Source: Gemmatimonadota bacterium (GTDB taxonomy: Bacteria; Gemmatimonadota; Gemmatimonadetes; Gemmatimonadales; Gemmatimonadaceae). Taken from it: a DNA stretch of 7,376 bases. The DNA lies in the NCBI GenBank assembly GCA_028287225.1, contig JAQBPZ010000021.1, forward strand, positions 1 through 7,376, given 5' to 3'. A program made the translations under genes and the position numbers. A model generated the notes under the pieces. That model was not told where the DNA came from. It did not search any database and saw nothing but the letters and a program-made list of their open reading frames with translations. Of this stretch, positions 1 through 5,693 are shown one piece after another; position 1 is the first letter of the stretch; each line of letters starts with the position of its first letter.

Positions 1-1092
1 GAGCTTCGACGGGTGCCGCACGTTCCGCGTCCAGCTCATCTCGCTGATGTGCACCAGGCCTTCGATGCCCGGCTCCAGCTCGATGAACGCGCCGTAGTTC
101 GTGATGCTCACGACCTTCCCCTGCACGCGCGTGCCGACCGGATACTTCTCGGCCACGTCCTTCCAGGGGTAGCTCTGGAGCTGCTTCAGGCCGAGCGAGA
201 TGCGCTCGCGCTGCCAGTCGATGTCCAGCACCTTCACCTCGAGCTCCGCGCCGATGGCGACGAGCTCGGACGGGTGCGAGATGCGGCCCCACGACATGTC
301 CGTGATGTGCAGCAGGCCGTCGACGCCACCGAGATCGATGAACGCGCCGAAGTCCGTGATGTTCTTCACGACGCCCTTGCGGACCTGGTCCTTCTCCAGC
401 TCCTTCATCAGCTTCTCGCGCTTGCCGGCCCGCTCGTTCTCCAGGATCACGCGACGGGAGACGACGATGTTGCGGCGGCGCTTGTTCAGCTTGATGATCT
501 TGAACTCGAACTTCTGGCCGAGGAGCTCGTCGATGTTCGGCACGCGACGCAGCGCGATCTGCGAGCCGGGGAGGAACGCGTCGACGCCCATGAGGTCGAC
601 GACCACGCCACCCTTGATCTTCTTGACGAGCGTGCCTTCCACCGGCTGGTCGTTCTCGTAGGCGAGACGAATGCGCTCCCAGACGCGCATGAAGTCCGCC
701 TTCTTCTTCGACAGGACGACCGAGCCCTCCTGGTCCTCCAGGTGCTCGAGGAGCACTTCGACTTCGTCGCCGATCTTGAGGTCGGGGAAGTCCTTGAACT
801 CCTCGAGGGGGACGCTGCCCTCCGACTTGAAGCCGATGTCGAGCACGACCATGTTGTCGCGGATCTCGAGCACCCGGGCCTTGACGATCTCTCCTTCGTC
901 GATCGAGGCCATCGTGCCGTTGTACATCTCCATCATGGTCTCGAGCTCGTCGGGCGAATAGCCCTCGTCGTCTACGAGCTCGGGACGGAGATTGGCGAGC
1001 GGGCGAAGCTGGGCGCGCTGTGCATCGCGCTTGGCACGGGCTGTCGCGGCGGCTGCAGCGGCGACGTCGGCTGGGATTTCGAGCTCAGTCAT
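1..1092 (-). CDS. rpsA: 30S ribosomal protein S1, 5' part (cut by left window edge)
   Basis: RNA-binding protein of the small ribosomal subunit that helps mRNA bind and unfold at initiation. The 364 codons present are open to the edge, so the C-terminal repeats lie outside. S1 (OB-fold) repeats are visible at about residues 64-131, 148-215 and 235-303, with a fourth starting near 320 and cut at 364. Typical S1 signatures are IGFKSEGSVPLEEF (86-99), ITDFGAFIDLGGVDGLLHITDMSW (from 245) and ITNYGAFIELEPGIEGLVHISEMSW (from 330). About 62 residues, Ala-rich then acidic, precede the first repeat, longer than the roughly 20 in E. coli S1. The ATG at 1092-1090 is directly preceded by an in-frame TAG (1095-1093), so no longer N-terminus is possible in this frame. 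It lies downstream of cmk, as in many bacteria, but with its own promoter in the 146-base gap. Identification is firm; the number of repeats in the whole protein is unknown. Confidence 0.97.
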   Translation of the reverse strand, partial: MTELEIPADVAAAAAATARAKRDAQRAQLRPLANLRPELVDDEGYSPDELETMMEMYNGTMASIDEGEIVKARVLEIRDNMVVLDIGFKSEGSVPLEEFKDFPDLKIGDEVEVLLEHLEDQEGSVVLSKKKADFMRVWERIRLAYENDQPVEGTLVKKIKGGVVVDLMGVDAFLPGSQIALRRVPNIDELLGQKFEFKIIKLNKRRRNIVVSRRVILENERAGKREKLMKELEKDQVRKGVVKNITDFGAFIDLGGVDGLLHITDMSWGRISHPSELVAIGAELEVKVLDIDWQRERISLGLKQLQSYPWKDVAEKYPVGTRVQGKVVSITNYGAFIELEPGIEGLVHISEMSWTRNVRHPSKL

Positions 1093-1104
1093 CTAGAAAG
1101 AATT

Positions 1105-1108
1105 CTCC
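1105..1108 (-). promoter_or_regulatory. Weak, distant Shine-Dalgarno of rpsA
   Basis: Reading the minus strand, GGAG lies 12 bases before the rpsA ATG, and the spacer is A/T-rich (AATTCTTTCTAG). That spacing is longer than the usual 5-9 bases. In E. coli, rpsA is known to start from a structured leader without a strong Shine-Dalgarno sequence and to be autoregulated; this weak site would fit a similar arrangement, but that is inference. Confidence 0.5.
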
Positions 1109-1141
1109 AAAATCGCGGATATTTTCGCTCGCCGCGGCGAG
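1109..1141 (-). promoter_or_regulatory. rpsA leader with two adjacent inverted repeats
   Basis: Two small symmetric elements sit in the predicted 5' leader of rpsA. The first is a perfect 14-base palindrome, CTCGCCGCGGCGAG (1128-1141), which could form a 5-bp hairpin with a CGCG loop or act as a dimeric protein site in DNA. The second is AAAAT-7-ATTTT (1109-1125), an A/T stem just before the GGAG. The GC palindrome followed by A/T-rich sequence loosely resembles a terminator, but there is no clean U-run and it lies upstream of the gene it would stop. A role in translational control of S1 is possible but not shown. Confidence 0.35.
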
Positions 1142-1191
1142 TCAGAGGGTACAGGACGCACCGATGTGGCGCGACGCAGAAAGGGGCAAGC

Positions 1192-1205
1192 CCGTAAATG
1201 TACGG
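1192..1205. repeat. Inverted repeat overlapping the rpsA -10 element
   Basis: CCGTA-AATG-TACGG on the plus strand has 5-base arms around a 4-base centre and covers the predicted -10 hexamer at 1197-1202. It could be a small operator, but such short symmetry also arises by chance in GC-rich DNA. Confidence 0.25.
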
Positions 1206-1225
1206 CGGCCCGGTGCGCGCGTCAA
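1197..1225 (-). promoter_or_regulatory. Predicted sigma-70-type promoter for rpsA
   Basis: On the minus strand, TTGACG (1225-1220, 5 of 6 matches to the -35 consensus) is followed by exactly 17 bases and then TACATT (1202-1197, 4 of 6 matches to the -10 consensus). Transcription would start near 1190, giving a leader of roughly 100 bases before the rpsA ATG. It is the only sizeable gap in the window, which supports a separate promoter for S1 in addition to read-through from cmk. The start site is predicted, not measured. Confidence 0.6.
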
Positions 1226-1238
1226 CGGGGAGCGCTTC

Positions 1239-1925
1239 TTAAGTCGCGTCCGGGCGGTGACTTACGGCGTGGGCCAGCGCCACGATCCGCTCCACCTGCT
1301 CAGCCTGCGTCAGGTAGGTGGTGTCCAGCAGCACGGCATCCTTCGCCTGGAGGGTCTGCGTGGCGTCCTTGGCGTCCCGCTGGACGATGAGGTCGGTCTC
1401 CTCCGCGATCTCGTCGTCCGTGGGCCCCCGCTCCAGCCGCTGCGTCAGCCGCCGGCGCGCCCGCTCCCAGGAATCCGCCACCAGGAACACCTTCAGCGGC
1501 GCGTCGGGGAAGACGGCGGTCCCCATGTCCCGGCCGTCCACGACGACGTCATGCGATTCCGCGGCCTGCCGGACGCGTGCATTGACCCACGCCCGCACCT
1601 CCGGCACCTGGGCCACCCGGGATACCTGGGCGGTCACCGCCCCGCCCCGGATCTCGTCGTCGGCCGGCTCCCCGTCGATCAGGGTGGAGAACGAGGTCTT
1701 CTCCGCCCGCAGGGAGATCCGCGGCCCCTGGGCAACGATCTCGGCGCCGGACCAGGTCTCGGGGGGCCGCCCGGTGCGCACCATGGCCGCGGTCAGCGCC
1801 CGGTACAGCGAGCCGCTGTCCACGTGCAGCCAGCCCAGCCGCTCGGCCACCCACTGCGAGGTGGAGGACTTGCCCGACGCCGCCGGCCCATCGATCGCGA
1901 TGACGACTGGCTTCCGGTCAGGCAT
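1239..1925 (-). CDS. cmk: (d)CMP kinase (cytidylate kinase)
   Basis: Cytoplasmic nucleoside monophosphate kinase that transfers phosphate from ATP to CMP or dCMP for RNA, DNA and phospholipid precursors. It has 228 residues, the normal bacterial length. The P-loop is GPAASGKSS (13-21), followed by the CMP-side motif DSGSLYRA (36-43), S102 and R111 in the insert region, DGRDMGT (130-136) and the lid region near QRD (182-184), ending in the usual LLDTT (199-203). One departure: the lid usually reads RDxxDSxR, but here it is RDAKDATQ, so the arginine equivalent to E. coli R188 appears to be Q190. The ATG overlaps the aroA stop by 8 bases (ATGCCTGA) with no clear Shine-Dalgarno, implying translational coupling to aroA. 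The stop is TAA (1241-1239). Family assignment is secure. Confidence 0.96.
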   Translation of the reverse strand: MPDRKPVVIAIDGPAASGKSSTSQWVAERLGWLHVDSGSLYRALTAAMVRTGRPPETWSGAEIVAQGPRISLRAEKTSFSTLIDGEPADDEIRGGAVTAQVSRVAQVPEVRAWVNARVRQAAESHDVVVDGRDMGTAVFPDAPLKVFLVADSWERARRRLTQRLERGPTDDEIAEETDLIVQRDAKDATQTLQAKDAVLLDTTYLTQAEQVERIVALAHAVSHRPDAT

Positions 1926-3198
1926 TGGCGGTCACGCGGTGGAGGTCGGCCCAGAATGTCGGGTAGGATACGGCGACGCAATCCCGGTCGTCGATCGCGA
2001 TCTCGTTGCCCGGCAGCGCCGCGAGGATGCCGAACGCCATGGCGAGGCGGTGATCACCGTGCGTCGTCACCGTCCCCCGGAGTCGCGGCCGCGTCCCGCG
2101 CACGACGAAGCCATCCTCCAGCTCGGAAATGTCAGCACCCAACGCCGACAGGTTGCCGACGACGGCGGCGATCCGGTCGCTCTCCTTCACGCGCAGCTCC
2201 GCCGCCCCGGTCACGGTGGTCGTGCCGTCACAATACGCCGCCACGCAGGCGAGCAGCGGCAGCTCGTCGATCAGTCGCGGGATGGCCTCCCGCTCCACCG
2301 TGATCCCGCGCAGCACCTCGCCGCCGAGCACGTGCAGGTCGCCCACGTATTCGCCGTTGCGCATCGTGCTTCCCGAGAGGTCCACCCGCGCTCCCATGTC
2401 GCGCAGCGCGCCCAGGAAGCCGGTGCGCGTGTCGTTCAGCCCCACGTCACGCAGCCAGAGGTCGCCCGCCGGCGCCAGGGCGGCCAGCGCCGCGAAGAAC
2501 GACGCCGACGACGGATCGCCGGGCACCACGATCTCCATGGCCGTCAGCGTCTGCCCCGCGAAGAGGATGACGCTGTCGTCGTTCACCCAGACCTCGGCGC
2601 CCATCGCGGCGAGCATGCGCTCGGTGTGGTCGCGCGACTTCTCGGGCTCGCGCACGGTGACCTCCACGCTCGCGCAGAGCGACGCGAGCAGGATGCAGCT
2701 CTTCACCTGCGCGCTCGCGATCTCGCCCTCCCACACCAGGTCGTGCAGCGCGGTGCCGCGCACCCGCATCGGCAGCCCGCCATGCGGCGGCAGCTCCACG
2801 GACGCGCCCATGGCCTCGAGCGGACGCTTGACGCGGCGCATCGGACGCCGGCTCAGGCTCGCGTCGCCGGTGAAGGTGACGTCGAGCCCCGCACCGGCCA
2901 CCACGCCCGCCATCAGGCGCGCGGTGGTGCCGCTGTTGCCACAGTCCGCCGCGCCCCCGGGAGACCGCAGGCCAGCGGGCCCGACGCCCTGGATGCTGAC
3001 GTCGTCGGTGAGCTCGGGGATGGCGACGCCGAGCGCGCGCAGCACCTCGGCGGTGGAGAGGACATCGGCGGAGCGGAGGATGCCGCGGATGCGGGACGTG
3101 CCCGTCGCGAGCGACGCGCAGATCAGCGCGCGGTGCGAGATCGACTTGTCACCCGGCACCCGCACCTCGCCGGCGACGACGAAGCGCGCGGTGCTCAA
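1918..3198 (-). CDS. aroA: 3-phosphoshikimate 1-carboxyvinyltransferase (EPSP synthase)
   Basis: Sixth step of the shikimate pathway: joins phosphoenolpyruvate to shikimate 3-phosphate, releasing phosphate, in the cytoplasm. It has 426 residues, full length for the family, with two inside-out alpha/beta domains. Motifs: PGDKSISHRA (15-24, with K18), GNSGTTARLMAG (87-98), RPMRRVKRPLEAMGA (118-132), SAQVKS (162-167), SRDHTERML (188-196), candidate catalytic D311, RVKESDRI (336-343, with E339) and HGDHRLAM (380-387). The SAQVKS, RDHTERML and GNSGTT forms resemble Bacillus/Staphylococcus enzymes more than E. coli. The start is TTG (3198-3196): upstream in this frame there is no ATG, GTG or TTG before a TGA inside dapD, and the next GTG would remove the first strand next to PGDKS. 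The gene sits 31 bases after dapD and overlaps cmk. Function is certain; the start is likely. Confidence 0.96.
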   Translation of the reverse strand: MSTARFVVAGEVRVPGDKSISHRALICASLATGTSRIRGILRSADVLSTAEVLRALGVAIPELTDDVSIQGVGPAGLRSPGGAADCGNSGTTARLMAGVVAGAGLDVTFTGDASLSRRPMRRVKRPLEAMGASVELPPHGGLPMRVRGTALHDLVWEGEIASAQVKSCILLASLCASVEVTVREPEKSRDHTERMLAAMGAEVWVNDDSVILFAGQTLTAMEIVVPGDPSSASFFAALAALAPAGDLWLRDVGLNDTRTGFLGALRDMGARVDLSGSTMRNGEYVGDLHVLGGEVLRGITVEREAIPRLIDELPLLACVAAYCDGTTTVTGAAELRVKESDRIAAVVGNLSALGADISELEDGFVVRGTRPRLRGTVTTHGDHRLAMAFGILAALPGNEIAIDDRDCVAVSYPTFWADLHRVTANA

Positions 3199-3233
3199 CT
3201 CGTCAGTCCCGCCGTCGAATGCCGCCGGCTCAT
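3195..3233 (-). other. Possible coupling mini-ORF between dapD and aroA (12 codons)
   Basis: An ATG at 3233-3231 overlaps the dapD stop as ATGA. It reads 12 codons (MSRRHSTAGLTS) and ends with a TGA at 3197-3195 that overlaps the aroA TTG start as TTGA. It thus links the two genes by two overlaps across the 31-base gap. No Shine-Dalgarno or homology argues that the peptide itself matters. It may carry terminating dapD ribosomes to the weak TTG start, or it may be chance. Confidence 0.25.
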
Positions 3234-4096
3234 CGCAGCCAGCCTTCGAGCGCGGTGGCGAGGTCGGTGCGCTCGTCGCGGTACTTCACGATGACCGGCG
3301 TCTGGAGCGAGAGCCCCTGCTCCGCGCCCCACCCGCGGTTCACCTGGCGCGCGCCAGGCACCACCACCGCGCCAGCGGGAATCTCCAGCGGCCGCTCGCC
3401 CTCGGCGCGATAGACGCGCTCGTGCACCAGGTCGTACACCGGCGTGCCGCGCGTGAGGATGACCCCGGACGCGAGCACCGCGCGGCTGCGCACGATCGTG
3501 CCCTCGTACACGCCGCAATTGCCGCCCACGAGCACGTCGTCCTCGATCACCACCGGCGCGGCGTTCACCGGCTCCAGCACGCCACCGATCTGCGCGGCCG
3601 CGCTCAGGTGCACCCGCTCGCCGATCTGCGCGCACGAGCCCACCAGGGCGTGCGAGTCGATCATCGTGCCCGCGCCCACCCAGGCACCCACGTTCACGTA
3701 CATCGGCGGCATGCAGACGACGCCGGGCGCGAGGTACGCGCCGCGACGCACCGAGGAGCCGCCGGGCACGATCCGCACGCCGTCCTCCAGCGTGAAGTCC
3801 TGCGGCGTGTAGAGGTGCTTGTCGAAGAAGCCGAACTTGGGCACGCCCTTGAAGCCGTAGACGGACATGTCCACCATCTTCCCGATCCGGAAGCCGACCA
3901 GGATGCCGCGCTTCACCCACGGCACCGCGTTCCAGTTGCCGTCGGCGTCACGCTCCGCCGCGCGCACGGTGCCCTCTTCCAGCGCGGCGAGGAGCGCGCG
4001 CACGTCCGCCTCGGCCTGAGGCGGCAGCGGCATGCCGGCCGGAGTCTCGCCATACACCAGCATACGGCCCGCGAAGGCCTGGTCGATGACCGGCAT
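3230..4096 (-). CDS. dapD: 2,3,4,5-tetrahydropyridine-2,6-dicarboxylate N-succinyltransferase
   Basis: Acylates L-tetrahydrodipicolinate using succinyl-CoA, opening the ring on the way to diaminopimelate for lysine and peptidoglycan. It has 288 residues, close to the usual 270-290. The N-terminal domain (about 1-105) includes NAVPWVKRGILVGFRIG (56-72) and GVPKFGFFDKH (84-94). A left-handed beta-helix of hexapeptide repeats (about 106-215) contains MPPMYVNVGAWVGAGTMIDS (129-148, with the substrate-binding Asp at D147), GSCAQIG (153-159) and GGVLEPV (171-177). The segment GGNCGVYEGT (191-200) replaces ARSEVVEG of the E. coli type, so the second acidic residue reported for the mycobacterial enzyme (E189) aligns with G195. 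The ATG shares one base with the dapA stop (TGATG), so this start, rather than a longer reading through dapA, is chosen. Acetyl-CoA instead of succinyl-CoA cannot be excluded from sequence. Confidence 0.93.
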   Translation of the reverse strand: MPVIDQAFAGRMLVYGETPAGMPLPPQAEADVRALLAALEEGTVRAAERDADGNWNAVPWVKRGILVGFRIGKMVDMSVYGFKGVPKFGFFDKHLYTPQDFTLEDGVRIVPGGSSVRRGAYLAPGVVCMPPMYVNVGAWVGAGTMIDSHALVGSCAQIGERVHLSAAAQIGGVLEPVNAAPVVIEDDVLVGGNCGVYEGTIVRSRAVLASGVILTRGTPVYDLVHERVYRAEGERPLEIPAGAVVVPGARQVNRGWGAEQGLSLQTPVIVKYRDERTDLATALEGWLR

Positions 4097-4986
4097 CAGA
4101 GCGCCCCCGCCGTCTTCAGGGCGGCTGTCACCAGGCCATCGTGCTTCGCGTCCATCTCCACCAGCGGCGCGCGGAGCACGTTCTCCATCTTCCCCATCAT
4201 CGCGAGCGCTGCCTTCACGGGAATCGGGTTGGACTCGATGAACGCCGCGCGCATCCAGGGCAGCAGCCGCATGTGCAGCGCGCGCGCCTCCTCCAGCTTG
4301 CCCGCGCGGCCCAGCCGCACGAGCTCCGTCATCAGCCTCGGCACCACGTTGGACACCACGGAGATCAGCCCGTCGCCGCCGAGCGCGAGGATCGGCAGCG
4401 TCAGCTCGTCGTCGCCGGAGAGCACGGTGAAGCCCTCGGACTTCCCGCGAATGCAGTCGGTGATCTGCGGCAGGTTGGCCGACGCCTCCTTCACGGCCAC
4501 GATGCGCGGGTGCTTCGCGAGCGCGAGCGTCGTGGCCGCCTCGATGTTGCTTCCGGTGCGGCCCGGGACGTTGTAGACCACGATCGGCAGGTCCACCGCG
4601 TCCGCGATCGCGAGGAAATGCGCGAGGATGCCGCGCTGCGGCGGCTTGTTGTACATCGGCGAGACGTGCAGGAGGTGCGTAGCGCCCGCCTCCCGCATCT
4701 CCCTGGAGAGCGCAATCGCCTTCTTCGTGTCGTTGCTCCCCGCGCCCGCAACGACCGCCACGCGGCCGCGCGCCTGCTCCACGGTGATCTCCACCACGCG
4801 CCGGTGCTCGGCGGGCGACATCGTCGCGGCCTCGCCGGTGGAGCCGCACGGCACCACGAAGTCGATCCCCTCGTCGATCTGCCAGTCGACGAAGCCCCGC
4901 AGCGCGCGCTCGTCGATCTCGCCGGCGTGGGTGAAGGGGGTGGCGAGGGCGGTCCCGCAGCCTGTGAGCCTGGTGTCGGCAGTCAT
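4096..4986 (-). CDS. dapA: 4-hydroxy-tetrahydrodipicolinate synthase
   Basis: Condenses pyruvate, held as a Schiff base on lysine, with aspartate semialdehyde: the first committed step to diaminopimelate and lysine. It has 296 residues forming a TIM barrel, usual length 290-300. Active-site residues align with E. coli at a constant offset of 5: S49 and T50 in CGSTGE (T44, T45), Y112 in SPMYNKP (Y107), Y138 in YNVPGRTG (Y133), R143 (R138) and the Schiff-base K166 in VKEAS (K161). At positions of the E. coli lysine site, H61 and N85 are kept, but H53, E84 and Y106 align with P58, K89 and M111, which predicts weak or no lysine feedback. The ATG overlaps the dapB stop as ATGA, and the stop overlaps dapD as TGATG. 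The open frame continues upstream into dapB, but the overlap start and the usual N-terminus favour 4986. Confidence 0.96.
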   Translation of the reverse strand: MTADTRLTGCGTALATPFTHAGEIDERALRGFVDWQIDEGIDFVVPCGSTGEAATMSPAEHRRVVEITVEQARGRVAVVAGAGSNDTKKAIALSREMREAGATHLLHVSPMYNKPPQRGILAHFLAIADAVDLPIVVYNVPGRTGSNIEAATTLALAKHPRIVAVKEASANLPQITDCIRGKSEGFTVLSGDDELTLPILALGGDGLISVVSNVVPRLMTELVRLGRAGKLEEARALHMRLLPWMRAAFIESNPIPVKAALAMMGKMENVLRAPLVEMDAKHDGLVTAALKTAGAL

Positions 4987-5693
4987 CGTGGTATCGGTCC
5001 CGGCGTGGAAAGAACGTCCTGCATCGTGAACACCCCGCGCCGCCGCACCAGCCAGCGCGCGGCGGTGAGCGCCCCCTCGGCGAACACGCGGCGGTCGCGT
5101 GCCTCGTGCACGAGCCGCACCTGCTCGAATGCGCCATCGAAGATCAGCTCGTGCGTGCCCGGCACGGAGCCCACGCGCACGCTCGTGATCGGCACAGCGC
5201 GTCCCCCGGCATGCTCGGCAGTGTGCGCAAGGGACGCCGCCGTGCCGGAGGGCGCGTCCTTCTTCGCCGCGTGGTGCGTCTCCACCATGTGCACATCGAA
5301 GCCCGGCACGCCGGCGAACAATCGTGCCGCCTCGGCGACGACGCGATCGAAGATGGCGACGCCGAGCGAGAAGTTGGGCGCAGTGAGCATCGCGCCGTGA
5401 CCCTGCCGCACCTCGGCCGCCACCGTGTCGCGCTCGGCGTACCATCCCGTGGTGCCGACGACAACGGGGCAGCCCGCCGCGAGACAGGCACGCACGTTGG
5501 CGGCCGCCGAGTCAGGGCTCGTGAATTCCACGGCGACCTCGGCACCATCGAGCGTGGCGCGCGAGATGATGCCGCCATGCGCGTCGGACCGCTCGATGCG
5601 CGCGACCACGTTGAAGCCCCGCTCCGGGGCCAGCTCGGCGAGGGCGCGTCCCATCTTTCCCATGCCGATGAGGGCGAGCTTGACCTCGCTCAT
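4983..5693 (-). CDS. dapB: 4-hydroxy-tetrahydrodipicolinate reductase
   Basis: NAD(P)H-dependent reductase that converts the DapA product to tetrahydrodipicolinate, the DapD substrate. It has 236 residues, shorter than E. coli (273); the shortening lies mainly in the N-terminal Rossmann domain between residues about 30 and 55. The nucleotide loop is GMGKMG (10-15), with Lys where E. coli-type enzymes have Arg (GRMG). Further motifs are FTSPDSAAAN (57-66), VVGTTGW (78-84), APNFSLGV (105-112), the catalytic ETHHAAKKDAPSGTA (138-152; H140/H141 and K144 match E. coli H159/H160 and K163) and the C-terminal GVFTMQDVL (220-228). The ATG overlaps the lysC stop as ATGA and has a strong Shine-Dalgarno sequence inside lysC. 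Compact forms with GKMG are, as I recall, typical of Bacteroidetes and relatives. Identification is firm; NADH versus NADPH preference is not decided. Confidence 0.95.
   Translation of the reverse strand: MSEVKLALIGMGKMGRALAELAPERGFNVVARIERSDAHGGIISRATLDGAEVAVEFTSPDSAAANVRACLAAGCPVVVGTTGWYAERDTVAAEVRQGHGAMLTAPNFSLGVAIFDRVVAEAARLFAGVPGFDVHMVETHHAAKKDAPSGTAASLAHTAEHAGGRAVPITSVRVGSVPGTHELIFDGAFEQVRLVHEARDRRVFAEGALTAARWLVRRRGVFTMQDVLSTPGPIPR

Noticed and set aside
1128..1141. GC palindrome as a rho-independent terminator for cmk
   Set aside because: On the minus strand it is followed by GCGAAAATAT rather than a T-run, and it lies downstream of the predicted rpsA promoter. A leader element is the better reading.
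2129..4576. Very long plus-strand open frame (815 codons), with similar ones at 1318-3294, 4141-5400 and 5720-7096
   Set aside because: These lie antisense to well-identified genes. The translations are low-complexity (rich in Arg, Ser, Ala, His, Pro) with no recognisable domain, as expected opposite GC-rich codons with few A/T third positions.
3230..5137. 635-codon minus-strand frame that could suggest a large fusion ending in DapD
   Set aside because: Only the part from 4096 down resembles a protein family. The upstream part is the shifted frame of dapA and dapB, and DapD has its normal length from the TGATG start.
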